A stretch of DNA of 64,000 nucleotides from CAZSNH01 sp052388455 (lineage in GTDB: Bacteria > Pseudomonadota > Alphaproteobacteria > Rhizobiales > Hyphomicrobiaceae). The DNA is taken from contig JBQTIA010000039.1 of assembly GCA_052388455.1 (NCBI GenBank), positions 1 to 64,000 of the forward strand, given 5' to 3'. A model generated the notes under the pieces. The model saw nothing but the letters and a program-made list of their open reading frames with translations. It was not told the DNA's origin and searched no databases. A program made the position numbers and the translations under genes. This document shows positions 9,761 to 19,178 of the stretch, one piece after another (position 1 is the first letter of the stretch; every line of letters starts with the position of its first letter).

Positions 9761-11947
9761 ATGGGCGTGACCAAGGGCAAGACGCGCGAAAAGCCGGCCG
9801 AGAGCCGTCCCCCTCCGCCCGAGGGGCCAGCCCGCTTCTACAACCGCGAGCTGTCCTGGCTGCAGTTCAACCGCCGCGTCCTGGAAGAGGCGCTCAACCG
9901 TCGCCATCCGCTGCTGGAGCGGGTGCGCTTCCTGTCGATCTCGGCCTCGAACCTCGATGAATTCTACATGGTCAGGGCGGCCGGCGTGTTCGGTCAGGTG
10001 GCGGCCGGCGTCACCACCCTCAGCCAGGACGGGCTGACACCGGCGCAGCAGTTCGCAGAGATCAACACCTTCGCCGCAGGGCTGATCGCCGACAAGCAGG
10101 CGTGCTGGAACGGCCTCAAGACCGAGATGGACGCCGCCGGCATTCACATCGTCGAGCCGGAGGAGGTGACGCCGGCCGAGAAGGTGTGGCTCGAAAACCT
10201 GTTCATGTCGCACGTCTTTCCGATCCTGACGCCGATCGCCGTCGATCCCGCGCACCCCTTCCCGTTCATTCTCAACAAGGGCCTGACCATCGCGGTCTGG
10301 ATGCAGCGCGCCAGCGACGGCAAGAGCATGAGCGGGCTGATCCCGATTCCTGGCCAGCTCGAACGCTTCATCCGGCTCCGGACCGGCGACGACAGCGATT
10401 CGCGACGCATCCGCTTCATCCAGCTCGAGCAGATGATCGCCCTGTTCATCGCCGAGCTGTTCTCCGGCTTCCAGATCAAGAGCCAGGGCGCGTTCCGGGT
10501 GCTGCGCGACAGTGACATCGAGCTGCAGGAAGAAGCCGAAGACCTGGTGCGGTCGTTCGAGACGCTCCTGAAACGCCGCCGCCGTGGCCACGTGATCCGG
10601 CTCGAAATCGACGGTCGAATGCCCGAGCGGCTGCGAAAATTCGTCGTCGAGGAGCTTGAGGTCGGCGAGGGCAATGTATTCATCAAGGACGGCCTGCTCG
10701 GACTCTCCGACATCGCCCAGCTCATCGTGCAGGACCGGCCCGACCTGCTCTACAAGCCGTACAACCCACGCTTTCCCGAGCGCATCCGCGAGTTCAACGG
10801 CGACTGCTTCGCCGCCATCCGCAAGAAGGACATCCTGGTTCACCACCCCTATGAGAGCTTCGACGTCGTCGTGCAGATGCTCCGTCAGGCGGTGGCCGAT
10901 CCCAATGTGCTCGCCATCAAGTGGACGCTCTACCGCACCGGGCGCGACAGCCCCATCGTGGCGGCGCTGAAGGAGGCGGTGGAAGCGGGCAAGTCGGTGA
11001 CGGCAGTGGTCGAGCTGAAGGCCCGCTTCGACGAGGCGGCCAACATCCGCTGGGCGCGCGATCTCGAAAACGCAGGCGTGCACGTGGTCTACGGGTTCAT
11101 CGAGCTGAAGACCCACGCCAAGCTCGGCCAGATCGTGCGCCGCGAGGGTTCGGACCTGACGACCTACTGCCACATCGGCACCGGCAACTATCACGCGCAG
11201 ACGGCACGCATCTACACGGACCTCTCGCTCTTCACGACGGATCCCGCGGTCGGTCGCGACGTGACGCGGATTCTGAATTTCGTGACGGGATACGGCGAGC
11301 CGGCCGAGCTCGAGGTGATGGCCGCCAGCCCGAATGGCATCCGCAGGCGCGTGCTCGACCATATTCACGAGGAGATGGAGCACGCCCGCGCCGGTCGCCC
11401 GGCCGGCATCTGGATGAAGATGAACTCGCTCGTCGACGGGCAGATCATCTCCGCCCTTTACGAGGCGAGCGCCGCCGGCGTGAAGATCGAACTCGTGGTG
11501 CGCGGTGTCTGCTGCCTCAGGCCCGGGGTGCCGGGGATGTCGGACAACATCCGGGTCAAGAGCATCATCGGCCGCTTCCTGGAGCACGCGCGCATCTACT
11601 GCTTCGGACGCGGGCACGAGCTGCCGTCGCCGGAAGCCTCCGTCTACATCAGTTCGGCGGACATGATGCCGCGCAACCTGGATCGGCGCGTGGAAGCCCT
11701 GGTCGCCATCCGCAATCCGACAGTTCACGAGCAGGTGCTGAATCAGATAATGGTGGCCAATCTGAAGGACAACCAGCAGAGCTGGCGGATCGAAGGCGAC
11801 GGCTCCTCGCAGCGCATCGTGTGCGCGGCGGGCGAGGAACCTTTCAACGCGCACCATTACTTCATGACCAACCCGTCTCTGTCGGGGCGCGGTCAGGCGC
11901 TGAAAGATCACTTCCCGCCGCGCTTCGATCGGCCCCTCAAGGACTGA
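9761..11947 (+). CDS. ppk1: Polyphosphate kinase 1
   Basis: Reversibly polymerises the ATP gamma-phosphate into polyphosphate. The 728-residue product contains the N domain ([19 protein letters not shown]), the DEFYMVR segment, and the two PLD-like C domains. The autophosphorylated His lies in [24 protein letters not shown] and [15 protein letters not shown] complete the active site. Length matches the family. The stop is 11 bases before the ppx start, so synthesis and hydrolysis of polyphosphate are encoded in one transcript. Confidence 0.97.
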   Translation: MGVTKGKTREKPAESRPPPPEGPARFYNRELSWLQFNRRVLEEALNRRHPLLERVRFLSISASNLDEFYMVRAAGVFGQVAAGVTTLSQDGLTPAQQFAEINTFAAGLIADKQACWNGLKTEMDAAGIHIVEPEEVTPAEKVWLENLFMSHVFPILTPIAVDPAHPFPFILNKGLTIAVWMQRASDGKSMSGLIPIPGQLERFIRLRTGDDSDSRRIRFIQLEQMIALFIAELFSGFQIKSQGAFRVLRDSDIELQEEAEDLVRSFETLLKRRRRGHVIRLEIDGRMPERLRKFVVEELEVGEGNVFIKDGLLGLSDIAQLIVQDRPDLLYKPYNPRFPERIREFNGDCFAAIRKKDILVHHPYESFDVVVQMLRQAVADPNVLAIKWTLYRTGRDSPIVAALKEAVEAGKSVTAVVELKARFDEAANIRWARDLENAGVHVVYGFIELKTHAKLGQIVRREGSDLTTYCHIGTGNYHAQTARIYTDLSLFTTDPAVGRDVTRILNFVTGYGEPAELEVMAASPNGIRRRVLDHIHEEMEHARAGRPAGIWMKMNSLVDGQIISALYEASAAGVKIELVVRGVCCLRPGVPGMSDNIRVKSIIGRFLEHARIYCFGRGHELPSPEASVYISSADMMPRNLDRRVEALVAIRNPTVHEQVLNQIMVANLKDNQQSWRIEGDGSSQRIVCAAGEEPFNAHHYFMTNPSLSGRGQALKDHFPPRFDRPLKD

Positions 11948-11958
11948 GCACAACGGCT

Positions 11959-13509
11959 GTGAAGAGCCTGGAGCGACTGTTCACCGACCGCAGCGGCGCC
12001 TCGAACGGCGGACCAAGCCTGGAGCCGCTGGGCGTCATCGACATCGGATCGAACTCGGTGCGGCTCGTCGTCTACGACGGGGCCATCCGCGCCGCCGCGC
12101 CGCTGTTTAACGAGAAGGTGCTGGCCGGACTCGGGCGGACCGTCGCGAGCACCGGCAAGCTCGGCGAGGAGCCGATCGAGAAGGCACTCGGCGCACTGAG
12201 CCGCTTTCGTGCCATCGCCCATATTCTCAAGGTCAAGAACCTGCGCGCCATCGCCACAGCGGCGGTGCGCGACGCCATCGACGGCAAGGACTTCATCGCG
12301 CGCGGCGAAGAGGCGCTCGGCGCCCACATCGAGATCCTGTCGGGTGCGAAAGAGGCGGCGCTGGCGGCGGAAGGCATCCGCATGGGCTTCATGTCGCCCG
12401 ATGGCATTGCAGGCGACCTCGGCGGCGGCAGCCTGGAGCTGATCGACATCGACGCCGGCAGCCTGAAGCAGGCCGCCACACTGCCGCTCGGCGGCTTGCG
12501 GCTGATCGACGTGACCGGCGACCGGCTGGACCGGGCCAAGAGCGTGGTGGACGAGCAGCTTGCGACGCTCCCCTGGCTCGACCGGTGCCGCGGCCGGGCC
12601 TTCTTCGCCGTCGGCGGCACCTGGCGCGCCTTCGCCAAGCTGCACATGGAATACCGCAACCATCCGCTGCGCGTCATGCAGGGCTATGCGGTATCGCCCC
12701 GCGATGCCATCGCCTTCGCCGAGATCATCCAGCGGACCAAAAAACTCTCGACCCTGGCGGGCATCGAAGAGGTGGCGCGGCAGCGGCGCGAGGTGGTGCC
12801 CTACGGCGCCCTGGTGCTCCAGAAGCTGCTCGAGCGGATGCAGCCCTCGCAGGTCGTGTTCTCGGTCTATGGCGTGCGCGAGGGCATCCTCTACTCGCTG
12901 CTGCCGGAGCACGAGCGGCGCAAAGACCCCCTGATCTGCTTCTGCGAGGATTATGCCCGCCAGCGCTCCCGCTCCCTGGAGCACGCCCGCGAGCTGTGCT
13001 CCTGGACGGACGCTCTGTTCGAGGGAGAAGGGCCGCCCGAAAGCCCGGACGAGCGCCGTCTCAGACACGCCGCCTGCCTGCTGTCGGACATCGGCTGGCG
13101 GGCGCACCCTGATTACCGCGGCGAACAGAGCCTCAACATGATCGCGCATTCCGGCCTCGCCGGCATCGACCATCCCGGCCGCATCTTCCTCGGACTCGCC
13201 GTCTTTTACCGGCACGTCGGCGTGGGCGAAGGTGACGGCGACGAGTTGTCCGAGCGGCTGAAGACGGCGGTCAGCAAGCGAACGCTCAACAGGGCCCGCA
13301 TCGTCGGCGCGGCGGTCCGAACGGCCCATATGCTGTCAATCGGCATGGCCGGCGTTGTCGACGAGACTCCCCTCACGTACGATGGCAAATCGCTGGTACT
13401 GACCCTGCCGAAGGTCTATGCCGCCCTCGACGGAGAGCGCCTGCGACGGCGCTTCGAGACCCTGGCCGGCCTTCTCGAGCGCCAGCCGGTGATTCGCGTT
13501 GCACGTTAG
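11959..13509 (+). CDS. ppx: Exopolyphosphatase (Ppx/GppA family)
   Basis: Hydrolyses terminal phosphates of polyphosphate, or pppGpp in GppA relatives. The 516-residue product has the actin/ASKHA phosphate-1 loop VIDIGSNSVRLVVYD near the start, phosphate-2 GDLGGGSLELID, and a C-terminal HD-like all-helical half (HAACLLSDIGWRAHPDYRG). A GTG start at 11959 is chosen because the fold begins about 25 residues later and no ATG fits; the ribosome-binding signal is weak, suggesting coupling to ppk1 translation. Confidence 0.95.
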   Translation: MKSLERLFTDRSGASNGGPSLEPLGVIDIGSNSVRLVVYDGAIRAAAPLFNEKVLAGLGRTVASTGKLGEEPIEKALGALSRFRAIAHILKVKNLRAIATAAVRDAIDGKDFIARGEEALGAHIEILSGAKEAALAAEGIRMGFMSPDGIAGDLGGGSLELIDIDAGSLKQAATLPLGGLRLIDVTGDRLDRAKSVVDEQLATLPWLDRCRGRAFFAVGGTWRAFAKLHMEYRNHPLRVMQGYAVSPRDAIAFAEIIQRTKKLSTLAGIEEVARQRREVVPYGALVLQKLLERMQPSQVVFSVYGVREGILYSLLPEHERRKDPLICFCEDYARQRSRSLEHARELCSWTDALFEGEGPPESPDERRLRHAACLLSDIGWRAHPDYRGEQSLNMIAHSGLAGIDHPGRIFLGLAVFYRHVGVGEGDGDELSERLKTAVSKRTLNRARIVGAAVRTAHMLSIGMAGVVDETPLTYDGKSLVLTLPKVYAALDGERLRRRFETLAGLLERQPVIRVAR

Positions 13510-13560
13510 GCTGCGATAGCGGCTTCGACGACAACCGGCGTGCCGCCGCCACAATTGGTG

Positions 13561-13725
13561 CTAGTGTGATGATTTCGAAGTCCGCTACATACTTTGCGGC
13601 TGGCTCTGTAGCGGACTTCGAAATCTGAATCACACTAGAATCATTGACTTGCTAGTGTCCTTTCGATCGCGAAGTCCGTTTGAGAGTGCGGAACACTGTG
13701 ACGGACTTCGCGATCGGGACACTAG
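13561..13725. repeat. Double-hairpin dispersed repeat (family B, copy 1)
   Basis: Two adjacent palindromes fill most of the ppx-dnaJ gap. The first (13561-13638) pairs CTAGTGTGAT...TTCGAAGTCCGCTACA with its complement ending ATCACACTAG. The second (13652-13725) pairs CTAGTGTCC...CGCGAAGTCCGT with its complement ending GGACACTAG. Both share a GAAGTCCG/CGGACTTC core and CTAGTGT termini. Bases 13562-13660 recur at 23209-23306 with few differences. It could act as a transcription attenuator or be a non-autonomous mobile repeat; no open reading frame is present. Confidence 0.85.
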
Positions 13726-13761
13726 CGTCCCGCCACGACCGCTTCGAGGACCGACGTCAGC

Positions 13762-14685
13762 ATGGCCGACGATCCCTATTCCGTATTGGGCGTGCCGCGC
13801 AATGCGTCCGACGACGACATCCGGCGCGCCTATCTCAAGCTCGTCAAGGAACTGCATCCCGACGTCAATCCGTCGAAGGCCGCTCACGAGCGCTTCAAGA
13901 AGGTCACCAACGCCAACGACATCCTGGGAGATGCCGACAAGCGGCGCGCCTTCGACCGCGGCGAGATCGACGGGGCCGGAGAACCGCGCCGGACATGGTC
14001 GCGGCCTCCGCCGGGTGCCGGTAGCGGAGCCCGGAGCCGCGGTGGCCCCGCTGGTCCGGGCGGACCCGATTTCGGGTTCGGCGACGTGTTCGAGGATCTG
14101 CTGTCCGGCCTGCGCGGCGGCGCGGCGCGCGGGGCCGGAGCGACACATCCCGCCAAGGGCCGCGACGTGCGCTACACGCTGGAGGTCGAATTCGACGAAG
14201 CCGTGCTCGGCGCCAGGAAACGCGTGACGATGCCGGAAGGCGGCGTGCTCGACCTCGCCGTGCCGGAGGGCGTGTCAGACGGCCAGGTGCTGCGCCTGCG
14301 CGGCAAGGGCTCGCCGGGTCCGGGTGGCCAGGATGCGGGCGATGCGCTGGTGGAAATCAAGGTGCGCTCGCACCCGCTCTTGAAGCGTCAGGGCGACGAC
14401 ATCCTGCTGGAGCTTCCGATCACCATCGACGAGGCGGTGCTCGGCGCCCGCGTCGAGGCGACCACCGTCGCGGGTCGCGTGCAGCTCACGGTCCCCAAGG
14501 GAACCAGCTCGGGCACTGTTCTGCGGCTCAAGGGCAAGGGCGTGCGCAATCCGGCGACGCTCGCGCAGGGCGATCAGCTCGTCACCATCCGCATCGTGCT
14601 GCCGGAGACCATCGACCAGGGCCTCGCGTACTTCATGAGCGAATGGCGCAAGGACCACTCCTACGACCCCGGTCGCAAGGGCTGA
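13762..14685 (+). CDS. DnaJ/CbpA-type co-chaperone
   Basis: J-domain protein of 307 residues. The J domain is at residues 1-65 (YSVLGVPRNASDDDIRRAY, then the essential HPD in ELHPDVNP). A Gly/Pro-rich linker is at about 75-130, followed by two DnaJ C-terminal substrate-binding barrels (EVEFDEAVLGA and PITIDEAVLGARVE mark the repeats). The four CxxCxGxG zinc repeats of classical DnaJ are absent, so this is the CbpA/type-II class that stimulates DnaK. The gene stands alone; the upstream double hairpin may insulate it from ppx. Confidence 0.92.
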   Translation: MADDPYSVLGVPRNASDDDIRRAYLKLVKELHPDVNPSKAAHERFKKVTNANDILGDADKRRAFDRGEIDGAGEPRRTWSRPPPGAGSGARSRGGPAGPGGPDFGFGDVFEDLLSGLRGGAARGAGATHPAKGRDVRYTLEVEFDEAVLGARKRVTMPEGGVLDLAVPEGVSDGQVLRLRGKGSPGPGGQDAGDALVEIKVRSHPLLKRQGDDILLELPITIDEAVLGARVEATTVAGRVQLTVPKGTSSGTVLRLKGKGVRNPATLAQGDQLVTIRIVLPETIDQGLAYFMSEWRKDHSYDPGRKG

Positions 14686-14699
14686 CCCCGCGTTGCCGG

Positions 14700-16130
14700 T
14701 CAGCCGTGCTTGCCGACGCTCAGCGACGACAGGCCCGACAGGGAGGGTATGGGCGGCGGCGTAGCCCGCAGACGGGCGTCCGACGTGACGGGCGGGAAGG
14801 CGATGTCGGAGTGAGCCCCCGACGACGATGACGCTGCCAGCGCCTGAGAGTCGAACGACGGAGGGCCGAACGGATCGAGGCTCGGCACCGCGGCCGGCTC
14901 GAACTCGGGAAGGTCGGGCATCGGCAGGTTGGACGACGGCCGGCCGCGCCGCAGAGTGGTGACGAGCAGCGTCAGCCCGAGCAGCGTGGCCACGAGGCTG
15001 GCCGCCCAGGTGGACGGAGGAATATCCGAGAAGTCAGCCAGCGCCTCGACGCCGAAAGGCGCGGTGGCGATGCGGCGCAATTGCTCCAGCTTCTCGACAT
15101 CGATCTTTTCGAGAGAGCCGGTGACGCTGGCTTCGCGGGCGAGCTGAACCGCCTGCTCGCAGGCCTCCCCGTCGCGCGCCGCGCACCGCTTGCCCAGTTC
15201 GTCGATGAGCGTCAGCACACCGGCCATGCGGGCCTTGTCGCCCTCGGCCTTCTTCTGGGTTTCTTCGAGCCTGCGGCTCTCCTCCGCTTCGCTCGCCTTG
15301 CGCAGCTCGGCGACTTCCGCAACACGTTTCTGATCGGCTTCGCTCAGCCGCGCGACTTCCGCTTTGAGGGCCACGACCTCTTCCTCGGCGGCCTTGCGCA
15401 GGCGCGTTTCCTCGGCGAGCTGGCTGCTCGCGGACGAGCCGCCGGCGGACACGACCGGAGCAACTGCGACGGGCGCGGCTATGCTCGTTCCGGCAATCGC
15501 GGATGCGCCGCCGTCGGACTTCGAAATGTCGATCACCTTCGGCACGGGCGGCGCGGCTGACTGGGTCTTGGGGGCCGGCGGTGCTGCTGCGGCGACAGGC
15601 GACGCAGAGGGACGTGCCCTGACGCCGTCGCGGTAGCAGAACGTATTGCCGGTCTTCTCGACCTTCAGGCAGAGGCCGAGGCGCTGATCGGGGAAGGGCG
15701 CAGCCAAGTTGCCGTTGACGCTGAAATCTTCCTCCGTGCCGCCGACGATTGTGCGATTACCAGACGGCCAGACGTAGGTGGTGCTGCTGGCAAAGGAGTC
15801 TTCGCTGGTGCCGTTCGCCGGCACGGCATTGGCAATCGCCTTGCAGTTCTGCTGCTCGACCATTGTCGTGTCGCGCATGATCGTGCAGAGGCCGGTCGAC
15901 GACTGAGTGGTGGCTGATGCAGCGTTTGAGGCCGGTGCCGCCATCGATTGTCCGGTCACGCTCTGACGCTGAGGCGAGGGGCTCGCGGTCTCGGAGCCGG
16001 GTGGCTGCGGCGGCGAAGCGCTCGAAGTGGTCGGCCACGCATCGACGGCCGAATCCTGAGCCGCGGCTGGAAGAGCGGCAACAGTGACTGTCAGCGCCCC
16101 GAGCGCCAGCGCAGCAAGCCTCACAGCCAT
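14700..16130 (-). CDS. Exported coiled-coil membrane protein, unknown function
   Basis: 476 residues. A signal peptide is at residues 1-25 (ending AAAQD). Then comes a Ser/Ala/Pro-rich region and a central part with four Cys residues (GLCTIMRD, QQNCKAI, GLCLKVEK, NTFCYRDG) that could form two disulfides. A heptad-rich coiled coil follows at roughly 255-335 (EETRLRKAAEEEVVALKAEV and onward), then a single transmembrane helix at about 375-393 and an 83-residue Pro-rich tail. The ATG at 16130 follows a G-rich ribosome-binding site. Topology suggests a large periplasmic part with the tail in the cytoplasm. No named family recognised; the AAPFPDQRLGLC region may be a small domain of its own. Confidence 0.75.
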   Translation of the reverse strand: MAVRLAALALGALTVTVAALPAAAQDSAVDAWPTTSSASPPQPPGSETASPSPQRQSVTGQSMAAPASNAASATTQSSTGLCTIMRDTTMVEQQNCKAIANAVPANGTSEDSFASSTTYVWPSGNRTIVGGTEEDFSVNGNLAAPFPDQRLGLCLKVEKTGNTFCYRDGVRARPSASPVAAAAPPAPKTQSAAPPVPKVIDISKSDGGASAIAGTSIAAPVAVAPVVSAGGSSASSQLAEETRLRKAAEEEVVALKAEVARLSEADQKRVAEVAELRKASEAEESRRLEETQKKAEGDKARMAGVLTLIDELGKRCAARDGEACEQAVQLAREASVTGSLEKIDVEKLEQLRRIATAPFGVEALADFSDIPPSTWAASLVATLLGLTLLVTTLRRGRPSSNLPMPDLPEFEPAAVPSLDPFGPPSFDSQALAASSSSGAHSDIAFPPVTSDARLRATPPPIPSLSGLSSLSVGKHG

Positions 16131-16337
16131 ATTTCGACCCCCCTTCCCGCTATCCGCCGATCTGCGTCCCACGCACTTCGGCAACCCCTACGGTCGGCGA
16201 CTAATAGCGCAAGATGTCCTTCTGAGGGCACGAGTTATCCACTGTTTACCGCTGTTTTCAGGGGTCTCGGCGACAACCTGGCGACCCGCGTCGGGCCGGC
16301 CACAGGTGGCGCCTGGGGAAGGGAACGGGCGGCACGC

Positions 16338-17492
16338 TCAGCGAGCGGCCGGAACCACCACCACCTCGCCGCCAGAGAGCGTCAGCGCCAGCTCTCCACG
16401 CTTCAGGCGGAGCGCATCCTCGCCGAAAATCGACCGGCGCCAGCCGGAGAGCGCCAGCACGTCCGGCTCGGCCTCGGCCGCGATGCGTTCCAGATCCTCG
16501 CTGTCGGCGATCAGCCGCGGCGCCACCCGGTTGCGGGCGGCGGCGCTTTTCAGCAGCACTTTCAGCAATTCCGTCGTCGCCGTGGCCTCGGCCGACAGGG
16601 GCTGGGTGTGATTGAGCGCCGGGACGGTCTTGGGATCACGGGCCAGACCCCGCTTCACCGCGTCGATGATGTCACGCGCCCGGGCCGAGCGGGCGAACCC
16701 CTCGCTCAGCGTGCGAAGCTCGGACAGCTGCTCGGCGCTGGCCGGCATCTGATTGGCGATGTCGTACAGCGCCTCGTCGCGCAGCACCCGGCTCCTCGGC
16801 ACATCCTGCGCCTGCGCCTGCCGCTCGCGCCACTCGGCCAGCTCCATGAGCACGGCCAGCGCCTTGCGGTTCTTCACCCTGAGCTTGAGGCGCTGCCACG
16901 CCATCTCCGGATGCTGCTCGTAGGTCTTGGGGGCGATGAGGATCGACATTTCCTCGTCCAGCCACGAGGCGCGGCCCGAAGCGGCGAGATCGGCGACGAG
17001 ATGCTTGTACACATCGCGCAGGTGGGTCACGTCGCCGAGCGCGTAGGTGAGTTGCTTCTCCGACAGAGGACGTCGGCTCCAGTCGGTGAAACGGGAAGAC
17101 TTGTCGAGATCCTTGCCGGTGATTCGCTTGACCAGATTGACGTAGCTGATGCTCTCGCCGAAGCCGCAGACCATGGCGGCGACCTGGGTGTCGAACACCG
17201 GCTTCGGCACGTGGCCGGCCTCGGTGAACACGATCTCGATGTCCTGGCGGGCGGCGTGGAAAACCTTGACGACGCGCTCGTCGGCCATCAGCCGCCAGAA
17301 CGGACCGAGGTCCAGTCCCTTGGCCAGCGGATCGACCATCAGCTCGTGGCCAGGCCCCGCGAGCTGGATCAGGCACAGCTCCGGCCAGAAGGTTTGCTCG
17401 CGCATGAACTCGGTATCGACCGCCACGTAGTCGTAGGCGGCGAGCTCGGCGCAGGCTGTTTCGAGGTGATCGGTCGAGGTGATGAGTCGCAT
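16338..17492 (-). CDS. rnd: Ribonuclease D
   Basis: 3'-5' exoribonuclease for tRNA 3'-end maturation, 384 residues. DEDDy active-site motifs are in order: VDTEFMRE near residue 26, FHAARQDIEIVF near 80, and YALGDVTHL near 150 carrying Tyr and Asp. An HRDC domain (about 205-285) and a second C-terminal helical region follow. Divergent from the CAP-RTX gene; 207 bp without a visible gene separate it from the coiled-coil protein gene downstream. Confidence 0.95.
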   Translation of the reverse strand: MRLITSTDHLETACAELAAYDYVAVDTEFMREQTFWPELCLIQLAGPGHELMVDPLAKGLDLGPFWRLMADERVVKVFHAARQDIEIVFTEAGHVPKPVFDTQVAAMVCGFGESISYVNLVKRITGKDLDKSSRFTDWSRRPLSEKQLTYALGDVTHLRDVYKHLVADLAASGRASWLDEEMSILIAPKTYEQHPEMAWQRLKLRVKNRKALAVLMELAEWRERQAQAQDVPRSRVLRDEALYDIANQMPASAEQLSELRTLSEGFARSARARDIIDAVKRGLARDPKTVPALNHTQPLSAEATATTELLKVLLKSAAARNRVAPRLIADSEDLERIAAEAEPDVLALSGWRRSIFGEDALRLKRGELALTLSGGEVVVVPAAR

Positions 17493-17731
17493 GGATCGCA
17501 GCGATATAGCTCAGCCGTCGCAGCTTGTCGCGGAATGAGTTGGCAACCCTCGCGACCTGTCGCCCGCGCGCCACTCATACCCGCGCGCCGAAGCATCATG
17601 CGAGGGCGGAGTGTTTCTTTCCCCCTGTCGCGTCGGGGACAGGGGCAGTCGCCCGACACGACCTATTGATCACTCCCGCGAACTGAAACTTCAACCCGAC
17701 GTTTCATCCCATTGCACAGGAGACTTTAGAC

Positions 17732-19075
17732 ATGGCCGAAGCATCAGCCTACGAGCAATTGCTGCTCGAACTCATCAACCGCGCCCGATTGGACCCGCTC
17801 GGCGAAGCCCAGCGGCTCGGCATCGATCTCAATAGCGGACTGGCCCCCGGAACCATTGACGGCTCGGCCAAGCAGGTGCTGGCCGGTAACAGCCTGCTCA
17901 ACGACGCGGCCGGCGCGCACACCGATTGGATGCTGGCCACCGGCATCTTCAGCCACACCGGCGCCGGCGGCTCCGACCCAGGCCAGCGCATGTCCGCCGC
18001 CGGCTATCAGTTCACCGGCACGTGGCGCACGGGCGAGAACATCAACTGGAGCGGCACCAGCGGCGCCATTGATCTCAACGTCTCGACGAGAGACGCGCAC
18101 GACAGCCTGTTCCGCAGCGCAGGCCACCGCGAGAACCTGCTCAACGACGATTTCCGCGAGATCGGCGCCGGAGTCTCGACCGGCGTGCGTCAGGGCTTGA
18201 ACGCCACGATGACTACCGAGAAGTTCGCCAAGTCGGGCGACAGCGTGTTCGTCACCGGCGTCGCCTACAACGATTTCGATAACGACGGCTTCTACGACAT
18301 CGGCGAAGGGCAGGGCGGGATCGCCGTGACGGTCAGCCAGAACAACGCCGTTATCGGCGGCGACGTGACCGAGACGGCCGGCGGCCATGCTACCGCGATC
18401 GCCGGCGGCACGGTTACCGTCACCTTCTCCGGCGGCGGCTTGCCCAACAGCGTCACCGCCTTCGTCAATACCGCCCAGCAGAACGCCAAGGTCGATCTGG
18501 TCAACGGCAACGACATCTATTCGTCGGCCTCGACCACGCTCGGCGACGGCGCGCAGGATTTGAAACTGCTCGGGACCGACAATCTCGGCGGCGGCGGCAA
18601 CTCGGCCGCCAACACGTTGATCGGCAACAAGGGCAACAACTACCTGACCGCCGGGGCCGGAAACGACAGGCTCTCGGGCGGGGCCGGTCACGACAAGCTG
18701 ATCGGCGGCGCGCACAAGGACACGCTGTGGGGCGGCTCCGGCAACGACACGTTCGACTTCAACTTCGTCTCGGACAGCCGGTCCAGCGCCTCAAGCCGTG
18801 ACGTCATCATGGACTACAGCGTGGCCGACGACACCATCGACCTCTTCCATATCGATGCCAACAGGCTCGCCGACGGGAACCAGGCCTTCAAATGGCTCGG
18901 CAGCGGCGCCTACACCGGCGAGGCCGGTCAGCTGCGGATCGTCCACTCAGACAACGCCAACAATGCCCTCGACCGGACGTATGTCAGGGCCGACACCGAC
19001 GGTGATCAAGTGTCCGACTTCCAGATCGAGCTGGTCGGACTGCACAACCTGACCCAGAGCGACTTCGTTCTCTGA
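17732..19075 (+). CDS. CAP-domain protein with RTX repeats, probable type I secretion substrate
   Basis: 447 residues, no N-terminal signal peptide. Residues about 5-165 form a CAP/SCP domain ([33 protein letters not shown]). A middle region carries an Asp-rich loop ([18 protein letters not shown]). Around 300-345 are RTX calcium-binding nonapeptides ([20 protein letters not shown]), followed by a serralysin-type C-terminal domain ending DFVL. This is the layout of proteins exported by ABC-type type I systems through a C-terminal signal. No exporter genes are in the window. An AGGAGA site precedes the ATG at 17732. The enzymatic role of bacterial CAP domains is largely unknown; the protein probably acts outside the cell. 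Confidence 0.9.
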   Translation: MAEASAYEQLLLELINRARLDPLGEAQRLGIDLNSGLAPGTIDGSAKQVLAGNSLLNDAAGAHTDWMLATGIFSHTGAGGSDPGQRMSAAGYQFTGTWRTGENINWSGTSGAIDLNVSTRDAHDSLFRSAGHRENLLNDDFREIGAGVSTGVRQGLNATMTTEKFAKSGDSVFVTGVAYNDFDNDGFYDIGEGQGGIAVTVSQNNAVIGGDVTETAGGHATAIAGGTVTVTFSGGGLPNSVTAFVNTAQQNAKVDLVNGNDIYSSASTTLGDGAQDLKLLGTDNLGGGGNSAANTLIGNKGNNYLTAGAGNDRLSGGAGHDKLIGGAHKDTLWGGSGNDTFDFNFVSDSRSSASSRDVIMDYSVADDTIDLFHIDANRLADGNQAFKWLGSGAYTGEAGQLRIVHSDNANNALDRTYVRADTDGDQVSDFQIELVGLHNLTQSDFVL

Positions 19076-19178
19076 ACGGCTCGCCTCGTCCAGCCGAGTT
19101 GACAAGGGTGGCCCTGCGTGTGCTTTTCCGGCCCGAAGATACGATTTGCATCCCGGGCCGGACACACGCGGAGCGACC

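Noticed and set aside
9536..11953. 805-residue open frame on the minus strand opposite ppk1
   Set aside because: Low-complexity His/Arg/Ala/Val composition, no domain, exactly antisense to a well-conserved gene; a GC-rich shadow frame.
10921..11958. In-frame 346-residue extension upstream of ppx
   Set aside because: It is the out-of-frame reading of ppk1; the Ppx fold begins only after the GTG at 11959.
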